DNA from: Arctopsyche grandis
Taxonomy: Eukaryota; Arthropoda; Insecta; Trichoptera; Hydropsychidae
Reading direction: 5' to 3'
DNA length: 64,000 bases
Assembly (NCBI RefSeq): GCF_051622035.1
Contig: NC_135356.1
Location: 21,357,839-21,421,838, forward strand
How positions within the stretch are numbered: position 1 is the first letter of the stretch; each line of letters starts with the position of its first letter. This document shows positions 48,023-61,952 of the stretch, one piece after another. The notes under the pieces were generated by a model. That model was not told the DNA's origin. It saw only the letters and a program-made list of their open reading frames with translations, and did no database searches. A program made the translations under genes and the position numbers.

Positions 48023-49088
48023 TAATGTGGACATTGTTGAAATATATGTGACATTTGGTTGTATACTGTTCGAACGCCAAAGATACGAAAAATACTATAA
48101 AACTTTTTTTCTTATTGCCTTGCATTTAAAAGGTGTTTAATTTGATTTATTCTGGTTTTTACTTACGCAAAATTACTTATTGTTTTTCAGTTTTATTATG
48201 TTAATAATTATAATGTAGTATATAATTTGGAGCTAAGATAGCCGTGGAAACTCACGGAAAACATGTTATCAATTTATTTCGCTCACAATTTTTGAAAACT
48301 ATGCATCCTGGATATCCTAGTTGTAATAATGCCAATAATCCAGTTGTAGATTATAAGTGTTTAGAATATATAAATCATTGATAGATTTCATGAATTGTGA
48401 TAAATTATTTAAATTTTTTTTAAATATGTTTGTATTTACTATGCGAAAATAAAAGTGACATGTATTGGGACATGTCAACGTCAGAATTTTGGTCCAATGT
48501 TTGAAAACTCTATGTTTCAAAAGTGGGGTGCCATTTTTGTGTACGGTTTTTTTTTGTTCTTCGTATGGTTTATTTGGGTTTGGTGCAAACGATCGAAAAT
48601 CGACAGACAGATTGAACCACAGATTAACTGGATGGCTGATTTAAACGCAATTCTCGTCTTCACGAATGATAGATTGCACATCAGATGGCGAGTAACCTTT
48701 CGATGTGCACAGATGCAATTATTGAAATGGTAATTATTAAAATTGAGTTGGATCTTTCTGGCGAGTTTTTAATAATTTAATAAGGAAAAATTCGGAACTT
48801 AAGTATCAAAAGCACAGAACGTATACAGGGTAGGTATGTCGGGACTTCGGGTAGATTTCGCTTAGTGTAAGTGCGAGCAGTGCGCACGCATAAGGTACAC
48901 GTGTCGTTAATCTGTGGTTCAGTCTGTCTGGCGCTTTTCGATCGTTTGCACCGCATCGGGTTTATTTACACCAGGGTTTCCCAAACTTTTTCAGCGACGG
49001 AACACTTGGCAAATCCGAAAATTTTGATGGAACACTTGGCTTATTTTTTAGGTCGGGTAATTCATAATAGAAAAAATAAAAATATCAT

Positions 49089-50690
<1,602 letters not shown>

Positions 50691-50988
50691 ATATCTTTAA
50701 TGCGTCGTGAAACAGTATTATTTAATAATTGTATTGCATCTATTTTTTTAGTGGCTTGCTCATTAAGAACACTTATTAATGTACAATAAATATATTAGAA
50801 AACATATATACATCAGTATTCAACAAAATATCGATTTTTTGGAGGTAAACACCTTTGCATGAACGCTACTGTATGTTCAATTTGTTTTTTAATTTACTCC
50901 AAATTGTTGTGAAATATCTATTTAGGCTCCGCGGAACACCTATTTTGGCTCTGCGGAACACCAGTATTTGCGAAACCCTGATTTACAC

Positions 50989-52003
<1,015 letters not shown>

Positions 52004-52383
52004 TAATAAACGATTTTTTTTATTTAATTTTATTACTGCTTATCAATAGAAACTATCTTATACGTTCATACGTTAAAATAGGTTTTCTAAAAGATATTTC
52101 ATCAATGAGTGATCATTGCATTGTCACGATTCCATCCCTTAAACAGAAGTTCATGTCACAAAGAGAACAATATGGCAAAGTATGAAAACGATCGGATAAA
52201 AGATAAGAGGTATAACAATTACCACTAACATGAAAACCATGTGAAATGCAAAGGAGGTATGTAAAAATGAGGGCAGTCAGTGCAAATTCACGCAACGTGA
52301 TGAGAAGTACAGTTCTACTAGTCGAATTCTATGATGGTCAATTTTGTAATTCCTGAACAATATTATGATTCTGTTTTTCCTGG
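52004..52383. other. Unassigned stretch
   Basis: AT-rich; nothing recognised. Confidence 0.5.
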
Positions 52384-52751
52384 CAGTGCCGGCCTTACAC
52401 CCAATGACGCCCTCGGGCAATTTTTTCTTAACACCCTTAGAATAAAATTATAAAAACTGGATTACCATCCATCTTTTTCCCGGCCTTGGGACCTAGCTAC
52501 AGTTTCAGGCAGTGTCAACAAAAGCATAGAACTTTATTTGAAAGAAAAGCTTTTAAATTGATAATTTCATTGCTAATAATATCAGATTTTGAATTCGTGG
52601 TGAGCTAAATTTAAAGATGGGCTTTTTCCAGTAGATCGAATAGAATTTGCTGAGTACAAATGTAGGACCTTTAGCGCTTTTTTAATTTTAATTTTATTTT
52701 TAAAGCGCTTTTGGCGGATCGGACCCAGCCCCCCCCATAAAACCGGTACTG
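52384..52751. mobile_element. hAT-type MITE, relative of 12135-12350
   Basis: Ends CAGTGCCGGCCTTA and TAAAACCGGTACTG, with the shared inner block CGCCCTCGGGCAATTTTTTC and the same C-rich right end. Flanks TTTCCTGG and CTTCCCGA match at 5 of 8 positions, suggesting an old, mutated duplication. At 368 bp it is longer than the copy at 12135, through unrelated internal sequence. Confidence 0.8.
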
Positions 52752-53056
52752 CTTCCCGATACAGGCTTAAATGATCCCAAAAGAATTCTTGCACTGGGAG
52801 ATAAACTAATAATAATAAAGGATACGATCTTCGGAGATGGCACATTCGACAATGTGCCACCCATTACATACGCCAAGGATTTATTTCTATTACAATTAAA
52901 TTTCCATGTCCGCATTATTTATGTGAGCATTAATCCATTCACTGATATTTAAATTTTCCTACAAAATTGATATTTAAAACGTTACAGTCAATAATCAAGA
53001 TTTTTTTTAATGTTTTACCTCATATATACATTTATATGTATGTATGTACATTACCG

Positions 53057-53792
53057 CAGTGCTTCCCAATAACTTTCATGTCACGACCCCCTAAATTTGA
53101 AATAATTAGTTCCCGGCCCCTAAAAAAAATGTTTTTCTAGTTAAAAGGTTTATTTGGCAGTGATTATTACAATTATAATACACATATTTATATTCAGTAC
53201 AAAATTATTGGAACATGCTTAAAATCATTTTTCTAATATAAAATCTATACACACATGAAACAATTTAATGCGATAGATGAGGTCGCATGTTTTTACATAA
53301 CAAAATCGCAAAGCATCTTCCAAAGTCTCTGTGGAAAGGCATGGTCTTTGCTTATTTTTTAATATAAGTAATGACGAAAATGCTGTTTCGCATAGGTACG
53401 TAGTCGCGAAAGGAATAAGAGTTACCAGGGCTTCTTTTCCAATAGCAGGATATTCTTGCTGTCGCCTTAACCAAAATTCTGAAATACTTTTTTCATTAAA
53501 TTCCACTTCAAGTAAATTATCTGATCTGATATTGATCAACTCTTCTTGGGCTGTCCACGTAACATGATCATATTTTAAGGACTTGGCAAATGGTGTTCTT
53601 ATCCAATTGTTCCCTTCATCCTCATTCAAGTTTGGGAAATATTTCCTTAAATATATACATTCCCTAAATATGTAATGTGGAGAAATATTCATAAATGAAT
53701 ATTTGTACTTTCTATTGAATATTTTCGCGACCCCCGCGAGAAATCCTACGGCCCCCCCCAGGGGATCGCGAACTCCAATTTGGGAAGCACTG
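53057..53792 (-). mobile_element. hAT element with partial transposase
   Basis: Inverted ends CAGTGCTTCCCAATAAC and CAGTGCTTCCCAAATTGG; flanks CATTACCG (53049-53056) and CACTACCG (53793-53800) differ at one base. The minus-strand frame 53692-53225 (155 codons, intact) encodes the C-terminal part of a ZBED5/SCAND3-type hAT transposase: SEFWLRRQQEYPAIGKEALV, LIPFATTYLCETAFS and ETLEDALRFC. The catalytic N-terminal part is missing, so this is an internal deletion derivative. The frame is unusually well preserved for such a fragment. Confidence 0.88.
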
Positions 53793-53800
53793 CACTACCG

Positions 53801-54330
53801 GTCATGAGTTTAAGACCAGAGCTATAAATAATTTTCAAAGCTTCGTAAAACTTTATTGGCGTGAATTAATTTGATGAAATGGATGTCAATTTGTTGCAGA
53901 CATGGTTAAATCTAATTTGAGCAGAAATAAAGTAGGAATTATCCTATTGGATTGTTGTTTTATTGTGTAAACTTTTAAACAGGGTTCAAAAGAAGTTTTA
54001 AGAAGTCGCGTGACGTATTATGACGGATTGACACATTTTGAAATCGCCCCTGTATCCTTATGCGGTTCATTTCCAACTTTTTGAATGGGCTGGCAGCTTT
54101 GCAAATATATTTTTTAGAATTTTTATATTATTTTTTACTGATTCTCCGTAATACAAACATCTTTTCCACCTAGGGGTGTTTCCAAATTCCAAAATTCGCT
54201 GTTTTCGATGTACTCCAATGTATGTAATATGTACATACACATGTGTGTGTACATATATTTACGTACATATGTCAATTATATTTAATGTGAATGGTTTTCG
54301 CCTAATAACACTGAGCAACCAAAAATAACG
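53801..54330. other. Unassigned stretch
   Basis: AT-rich; nothing recognised. Confidence 0.5.
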
Positions 54331-54575
54331 TTTTTACTTACCGGAGCGGAGACTAATCAATCTTTATACTATGGTTGACCGACTGAATTCGAATATGAAA
54401 ATGATTTTTGCTGGTTTCATCTCGTTTATGAGATATGAACGTTTAAAAAATGCTTTTGCAGTCTTTAACTTAAAATCTAGTATTGATGTGCTAAAAGTGA
54501 GTATTGGAATCAATGGTCAGATGATTTTTCTATTGATTGTGATTTTTATTGTTTTAAAATACTCCACTTTGGTTA
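54331..54575 (+). repeat. Unclassified dispersed repeat, copy 1
   Basis: Shares, in the same order and orientation, GGAGACTAATCAATCTTTA, AATTCGAATATGA, ATGATTTTTG, GTTTAAAAAA, TAAAAGTGAGTATTGG and TGATTGTGATTTTTATT with 60105-60345. Composition suggests a non-coding mobile element. No terminal repeats were recognised. Confidence 0.75.
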
Positions 54576-56225
54576 TTTTTCTTTTTTGTTCAGTATTATT
54601 AAATATGCATTTAATTTTTAAACAACGTAGTGCATATGTAACATACATATGCATATGTTACTGCAATTGTACACAGTCTGTATACATGTGAATAATACAT
54701 TAATAACGTGTATTACCAGGGGTGTGCTGCAGCCTACTCGGTCCACCTGTTTTTGAAAATCGGTGAGCTACTTGTTTCTTTGCTTGGTTTCAAACATTTA
54801 AAATGAATATTAACGATTTTTTAATTTTTTTGATTACATACATACAGAAAAAAATAAAAGTATTCGTTAGAAATTCAAAAGAGGTTTTAGTTTATTAGTT
54901 ATGAAAGTAAGAAGTAATTCCACTGCGGACATGTATTTAATTTAGTGATTATTAATTTATTGGGAAAGCCGCTGCTTAGTTTTTGATGCCGTTCCTAAAA
55001 ATATGACGCACGTGTTATTCTTAGAATATTTTGAAAGAAGTAGAGTAGAATAATTTATTTTGTTTTATGAATGTATCAATTAACGAAAGATCGAATAACC
55101 GTAGTTAATATTGCTTTGATATATTTGTTACAAAAGTAAAAATCCAATAAATTTACATATACATATGTGTGTTTTTTAATAGGTTTTTTTTTCTACGAGT
55201 CAAACGAAAACAGTCCGAGACTTTAGAATCCTTAGTGGCAATGGATACATAAAAAAGTTGACTAATATATTTAACAATGAAGCAGTCATATACATATGTA
55301 CATCGATTCTTCAATTATTTTTATTCCAAATATTGTATCGTTGTAATATATTATATTATAACAATGCAATATATTATTTTATAATATAATATATGTATGT
55401 ATAATTTTGAGACAGTCAAAATTGTAGCTACAGACCCCTGTGCATGACTATTTCCAAAACGTATTTGTATGTTGTATCTAAAATTTTCTTTTGTTTCCAT
55501 CAATGGGTAGAATATGAATGTTGTAATATTAAAAAAGATTTATTAGAACTATGTACATGTTTGTGTGTAAATGTGATATGTGTTTCTACAGATTAGACTT
55601 AGTCACAATTTCAGATTATTTGTTATGTATACATAAATATATATGTAAATGCGTATTTCTGTAATGTTGAATATTTGGGAAACAATATACGAATATTAAT
55701 TTACTGTCTTTTTTATTATTAATTGAAATTTGATTGATTTATTCTAGGCAACTATATTATTAGTAAGTTGATAAATATGCGCATACATAGGTACATATAC
55801 AGACATATGACAAAATACTCTTTCTACGAGTGTAAAACTACATTTCCGCCGATTTTATTATAAAATGAAACCATTTTTTTGGAACCATAATGGGTTCTAA
55901 ATTCAATGATAAGAAGCCCAGTAGCAAACGAGAACTGCATTCAAGTCTGGAAAATGAGTGGCATAACGAAATATCGGACGATTACCTACAAAATCTGATA
56001 GAATCGATGCCTAGAAGAATAAAGGCAGTCTTAAAAAATAAAGGGGGCCCAACTAAATATTAAATTGTGTATTTTGTATAGCTATTGTTATTTTTAATAT
56101 AATTTAAGTTAAATTTTTTAGATAAATAAATTAGTTTGGCAGAAAAAAAAATTTCATTGAACTATGAATTTTTTTCCCAAAAACACTAATTTACAAGAAT
56201 GATGATAATTTCAATATATATAATC
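54576..56225. other. Unassigned AT-rich stretch
   Basis: No convincing gene. Near 55890-56060 a short plus-strand frame beginning at an ATG contains SNELHSSLENEWHNEISDDYL-like sequence and ends in TAA; it resembles the tail of a transposase gene but is too short to assign. Confidence 0.35.
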
Positions 56226-57285
56226 AGGGCTGTGGAGTCGTTAAAAAAAATCACGACTCCGACTCCGACTCCGATTCCGATATTTACCAATAACACGACT
56301 CCGACTCCGACTCAAAAATGTTAAATTTTATCAGGGTGTTTTCCTATATTTACAAATATTTTTTTTTGTTATAGGCATAAAAATAAAACAAGATCAAATC
56401 AAACTTTATTAATTACTAGCTGTATTACCCGGCTTCGCTCAGTATTTATAATATAAACCGCTTAAACATGACTAATCTAATAGTAAACATTTAATTAAAA
56501 AAATTAAATACATACATATCTTCTTCTAATATATAATTTGGAAAGAGACTTTGTATATATCCTTGGTTCGTTCGTTCGTTGGTTCGTCGTCCGTAGATCG
56601 GTGACGTCATCGAACACGTGATTCGATTTTTTTTTTTTCGATTCATAGGCGCAGATTTGATTTTTTTCGATTCAATGGATTCAAAGTCCCAGCGGGGGTG
56701 CAAGGGGCGTAGTTTCATGAGGCCCCGCCAGGGGCGCCACAGGGGGCACAGCCGCATGGGGCCCCGAAGGGGGCGCAGAGGGGCGCAGCCCTTAACAGCA
56801 ACTAGAAGGAAAAAAAAAAATTTTAAATTTTTTTTAATAAAATGTTTACTATTAGATTAGTCATGTTTAAGCGGTTTATATTATAAATACTGAGCGAAGC
56901 CGGGTAATACAGCACTTATACATATATACAAAGTCTCTTTCCAAATTATATATTAGATTTATTTGAATTTATTCTTAAAAACAACATTGCTTCTAATAAA
57001 TCTGTATTCATAGAAGCTCTCAAATCAGAATTAAGGATTTTAAGAGCGGAAAATAACCGCTCTACGGACACTTGGGTTGGCGGCAATGCTGTAACGATCA
57101 ACGCTGAATTTTTTTATGATTTCTGGATACTGCTGTATTGCCATTTTAACATTTAAATTATTAGCTCGGTCAATTTTTTCCACCATTTTCAACGCATCGT
57201 AAAATTTATTTTTAAAATTTTAAATCGAGTCTTCTTTGTTTGCTATATTGGGACTCAAACGAGGACGCTTTATTTAATCTTGTTC
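56226..57285 (-). mobile_element. hAT remnant with dimerisation domain, interrupted
   Basis: The end CAGGGCTGTGGAGTCG at 56226 (same type as at 45996-46815) is followed by repeated CGACTCCGACTCC. The minus strand from about 57230 to 56950 encodes a hAT C-terminal dimerisation region: IQQYPEI, then after a frameshift PPTQVSVERLFSALKILNSD and ASMNTDLLEAMLFLR. An inverted-repeat element (56411-56960) is inserted between the domain and the end. The other terminus was not found. Confidence 0.8.
56411..56960. mobile_element. Element with two overlapping inverted repeats (order A-B-core-A'-B')
   Basis: Segment A (56411-56490, GCTGTATTACCCGGCTTCGC...) is inverted at 56840-56917. Segment B (56523-56560, TAATATATAATTTGGAAAGA...) is inverted at 56925-56957. 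The order is A, B, core, A', B' rather than the A, B, core, B', A' of a simple hairpin. The core (56570-56800) is partly GC-rich with many GGGGCGC and GGGGGC units. The CCCGGCTTCGCTC motif also occurs singly at 63633-63650. No coding capacity. Confidence 0.85.
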
Positions 57286-57295
57286 ATTGAAATAT

Positions 57296-58385
57296 TTATT
57301 TATTTATTTAATAGTTTTGGACCATCGTGGCATTACAGGAAGAACCTAATGCGCCACAATGGCCTACATTAAGATAAATACAAGTAAAAAACAGAAAAAT
57401 TAGAAAGCAGAAAACATGGTAAAATAAAATAATAATAAAAAGTAACAAAAGGAAAATAATAATACAATTAAAATAGTACATAAAAATGTACAAAGAAAAA
57501 AGAAAAAGTAAAATAAATCAAACAAAATATGAATAAAAAATAAAATCACAGCGAGGCCCAAATGGAAGAGAGTAGATTAAGATTCCACTCATACATCACA
57601 TTCAAATTAATAAAGTAATGATGAGCGCAGGTTACCAGATAAATATGTTAAAATAACCTCCGATAATCTACACTCCCCAAGGTGGAAAATATCACATTCA
57701 GGGACAGCAGCAACGATTTCATTGATAAGTCGAATAGCTCTAGGTATAGGAGCCATTCGAAAAAGAACTGTGCGAGCAGAAGGTACAACCATTAAATTAT
57801 GATATCTACCACGCACATAATTATTAGGTACATAAAGCCCCAATTGTTCCAGCAACAACGGGCATGACGTATTACCACGCAGTAGCTGGAGAACGAAACG
57901 AATTAATGAGAAGTTTCTCCGAAGTTCAAGGGAATTATACCCAAGCATGCCCAAAAGGAAAGGAGTAGGATAGAGATATGGGTAATACCCAAACTCTTTC
58001 TTATATAGAAAACGAAGAAATGCTTTTTATGCGAAGAAATGCTTTTTATATATTAAGAAATGCGAAGAAAACGAAGAAAACAACCATTTTGCACGGACAT
58101 CAGCTTTAAGTTTGGACCCAAAACACGGTGGAAATACCCGCCTATGTTGTTCTGAACTAGGATAACTGATGAACCGAGGAACATGACTGTCAAAAATATT
58201 ATAAAGTGTATAATACAAATATTCAACAGCATCACCAGTATTCATGAGGTACATTTGGCGCCAGTCAATTGAACGAACCTCATTATAAACCAATTCAGAA
58301 TCAACAAATAGATCGTCCTCAGTCTTCTCAAAATATTTGTTAACCGCGGATTTTTTCCTCGATCCTTGAGACATCTTAAACAAAG
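57296..58385 (-). mobile_element. Jockey-like LINE, internally deleted
   Basis: The minus-strand frame 58383-58027 contains an endonuclease-to-RT linker type stretch (SIDWRQMYL then LYYTLYNIFDSHVPRF). Frame 57954-57607 contains a C-terminal RT-thumb/tail type stretch (NSLELRRNFSLIRFVLQLLR, then IFHLGE). The RT core with the catalytic YxDD is absent, replaced by a short repeat-rich joint (GCGAAGAAATGCTTTTTAT repeats at about 58021-58075). The 3'UTR ends in an (AAATA)n-like tail near 57296. The element is 5'-truncated and dead. Confidence 0.72.
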
Positions 58386-59091
58386 AATATTTTTCAATTT
58401 TTATTTACTCTAAAAAAAATTTGCATAATATAACTTTAATACAAAATTAAATATTTATTACAAATAAAACGTACATATCATAAATACATTGATTTCAATA
58501 TTAATGTACAATAAATATATTAGAAAACATATATACATCAGTATTCAACAAAATATCGATTTTTTTAAGGTGAACACCTTTTCATGACCGCTACTGTACA
58601 TAATATGTTTATCAATATTATTTACGAAAAAAACTATAATTAAATTAATATTTAGTGGTCCCTTCCCTATTTTTATAACAGCATAGGGAAGAACGACACG
58701 GGGAAGCGAAATTACATAGGGAAGAACAGCACGTTGTGTGCTTGGCTCCCCGTTGTGGGGGTTCTCCTACATTTCTTCAAATATGGAATACGCTGTTATC
58801 GATTACTGTCAAGCAAGGATAAAATTTTACCGAAAAATTTCCAGGGGGTGATTTTGGGACGGTGTGTAATGCCACTTTTTTTGCATGCTTAAAAGTATCT
58901 AAAGAAACCATGTGCTGCGTTCCTTCCTGTGAGATTTCACTCTAATCTTTCACGGCATGCTCTATGCATTACTCTTGTTTTTTTGATTTACGAATTATTT
59001 TTTCTATTAAACTATCCAACGTAGTATTAGGGCTGCTATAAACAATACTTTTTAATACCCCACAAAATTTTCAATTATATTTAAACGGTAA
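58386..59091. other. Unassigned stretch
   Basis: Contains TGTACAATAAATATATTAGA...CAACAAAATATCGATTTTTT (58503-58565), which also occurs nearly identically at 50778-50840 inside the hAT transposon, then unremarkable sequence. Confidence 0.5.
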
Positions 59092-59282
59092 TTGGATTAT
59101 GAGTCACATCACGATCGCCCAAAAGACAATTTTTGCCATGAAAATCGCGAATACAGAATATTTGACACTCGAGTTCTCGTTAGTATGATGGACTTTTCGG
59201 CTGCCAGATGTTCCATTATTGAGATTTTAGTAACTTTTGGGCGAGCGCTTTGTGACCAATATAATCACCGAACCATTTAAAT
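59092..59282 (-). repeat. Dispersed repeat, copy 2 (see 6300-6475)
   Basis: The reverse complement reads GGTTCGGTGATTATATTGGT, ACTAAAATCTCAATAATGGA, ACATCTGGCAGCCGAAAAGT and CGCGATTTTCATGGC, in the same order as copy 1. Confidence 0.55.
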
Positions 59283-60104
59283 AGGGTGAATTACCAGGCC
59301 ATAGCAAAATTCGAATATTTTGTGTGGCCAGGCCAGTAATTTTTACTCAATTTTGACGTATGACATGGAGCGCCATCTCGAAGATTCTTTTTATAATTAC
59401 AATACACTTTTAAACTTAGCGCAGCCTATGAAATTTTCATAAATGTATGTATTCAAAATTATAATTGCTATGGTCGTATTTGTATACGTTGTGGTATCTG
59501 TCACTTTGATATCTGTACCAAGCGAACGTTGTTTTGCTTACAAATTGTAAACAAATCCACCGGTGTTATATTTTAGGTACATTTTTTTAAATTTATTTAA
59601 TTTTATATAATATATATTTAAGCGCATGCAAATCAATTTCTAATAGAACATAAAAAAAAATTACTATATTTAGTACATACGTATTTATTTTTCCAAAATA
59701 GTCACTTATATAATACAAATATTATATATTTTTTGTAATAATGATAATATTCTATTAAATCCAGATTTTCCCATACAAACACAAATTATTATTTTGTGTT
59801 CTTTTTTGCCACCTAAATTAAGGTGACCATTCGTACTGATTTTACCATTACAGTAGTGGTTTTTTGGGTATTTGTCTTGGCAAGTCGTGAGATAAAACCA
59901 GTACACTTTCTTCACCAATAGTATCTAATAGACGGATTAAAATATACAAATTCTTCAGCAAAAATGATGACTCGTACAAAAATTAACAAATATAATTTTA
60001 ACCAGTCTTGTGTAGAATTTTATAAGAGCATTCAACAAAATGAATTAATTTTTTCATAAATGTGATTTATGTGTGAGCAACAAAAAATCACATTTTTAAG
60101 TTAC

Positions 60105-60345
60105 CAAAGGGGAGACTAATCAATCTTTACCAAGTTTTACTCATTAAATTCGAATATGACAATGATTTTTGTTGGTTTGCTTTCGATTATGATATATGAG
60201 CGTTTAAAAAAAAATGCGCGTTTTTTTTGATTTTGCAGTCTATAACTCAAAATCAAGTATTGCTATGCTAAAAGTGAGTATTGGTATCAATAGTCAGAAG
60301 TTTTTCTTAATGATTGTGATTTTTATTTTAAATACTTACGATTAA
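60105..60345 (+). repeat. Unclassified dispersed repeat, copy 2
   Basis: Direct relative of 54331-54575 at about three-quarters identity by eye. A third, weaker relative may lie at 62130-62230 (it contains AATATTGGAATCTACAGTCG). Confidence 0.75.
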
Positions 60346-60829
60346 CTATCTATCGAATTTTACAAGTCAATAGTATATATTTTTACATATTTTTTTCCAA
60401 TGTTGTATTAGAAGTTTAACGGGTAGTATTTTATTTCTCCACGTTTATAAATATTGGCATCAATCTCAGTTTAATCTTGACTTACTAATCCAAATGGTAA
60501 ATGATTTTAAATTCAGTCGAAAAATGTTGGCATCGAAGTTTTTAGAAATATTTTTTGGATAAGATGTCCTGGTTTTAAATTTGAAAATACTGGTCTCCTT
60601 AACCTAAATATATAGTACGAAAATCAAAATTCATACTTGTATTAAATCCTTTTTTATTTTTGTAATTCAATGCACTAAAACAGTGTTCTGGCACTTTTTT
60701 GCTCTTTTACCTTTCTTTTCAGTGCAATGATATTTGAATATTATTTTAAAAAGCTTGACAAAGGGTGAGTTCTGGCACCATTTTTTTTTTACAAAAAATG
60801 CACTGCTTCTATTACTTTTATTAGATACT

Positions 60830-61175
60830 AGCTGAACCCGGAATGCGTTGCAATGCCACAATAACGCATGCAATTCCCGTTCCCGGTCTCGTTCCCGTTC
60901 CCATTTGTAGGAAACAAGCAGGCACATTTGAAATTATTCAATTGTTTGTTTATTTTACCCTAACAACGCAGGTCGCGACGTGAATACATTTGAAATTATT
61001 GCGTTGCAATGCCACTCATTCCCGTTTTTGGGCGATTTTTTTTTCACAGTAAGCTTCCCAGACATGCATACAACAAATCCTGAACGTTTCATCGTAATCG
61101 GTTGACTGGTTTAGGAGCCTATACGAGACAGACAGACAAAGAGACATTCATTTTTATTATTTTTATATATTAAAT
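60830..61175 (+). repeat. Dispersed element D1, copy 4
   Basis: Starts GCTGAACCCGGAATGCGTTG and ends GAGACAGACAGACAAAGAGA followed by CATTCATTTTTATTATT. Same family as 18229, 22161 and 22631. Confidence 0.8.
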
Positions 61176-61862
61176 TTACAAAATATAATAGTTTTTCATA
61201 CACTGCTATTGTTACACATGAATCCAAAACGTCGAATCAATGATGTCAACTAAGAATCGCATAATTTCAAAATGTATATTATGAGATATTACAGTCAAAA
61301 TGCACGGCAAATAGTATTAATATTCGTCATATTCTACATAAATATAAAGCTAATCTCAGCTTGAACTTCAAATGTTGTTATATTTCGTCTTTCAATTATC
61401 CTTGTTATAGTAGAAAGTTGACAGTTTAAAAAATGCATAAATATAAATGAAATCGGATCTTCACAAATTCACAAACGAGGCATTTTTGTATCTTGCGCCA
61501 TGTTTTTGTAGGCCTAATTTGAAAAAAAAAAAGCTATACAATTGAGAATGGACCCCCTAATATACACCTACATAGATTAGCTAAATAAGTTAATATCTTT
61601 ATATAACTTATTTATAACTTCTGATATATTTATGTAGTTTATAATCAGCACTCATAAACTGAACCTTTTGCTTTTTCTATATATGTATGCTTTTTCTATA
61701 TATGTATGTGCATATGTATTTATGTACAATTGTGTTCACTTTAAAAACGCGTATTTTAAACTTCTATTGTGCTAGTTTTATATAAAAGCAATATTCGAAT
61801 CGAATTAGGGCATATTAGAATTGTACTAGTGACCAATAACACTGTTCGACAAATGACGACTT
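61176..61862. other. Unassigned stretch
   Basis: AT-rich; nothing recognised. Confidence 0.5.
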
Positions 61863-61952
61863 TTAACCGCTTAGACGCCCAGCCGACGCGCTGAGCGTAT
61901 AATAGATACGGCTGTTTGCGCCTTAAGGCGCTTTGGGCAGCTAAGCGGTTAA
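61863..61952. mobile_element. 90-bp palindromic MITE with TTAA ends, copy 2
   Basis: Reverse complement of the copy at 43533-43622 with about four differences. Again bounded by TTAA on both sides and of identical length. Confidence 0.88.
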
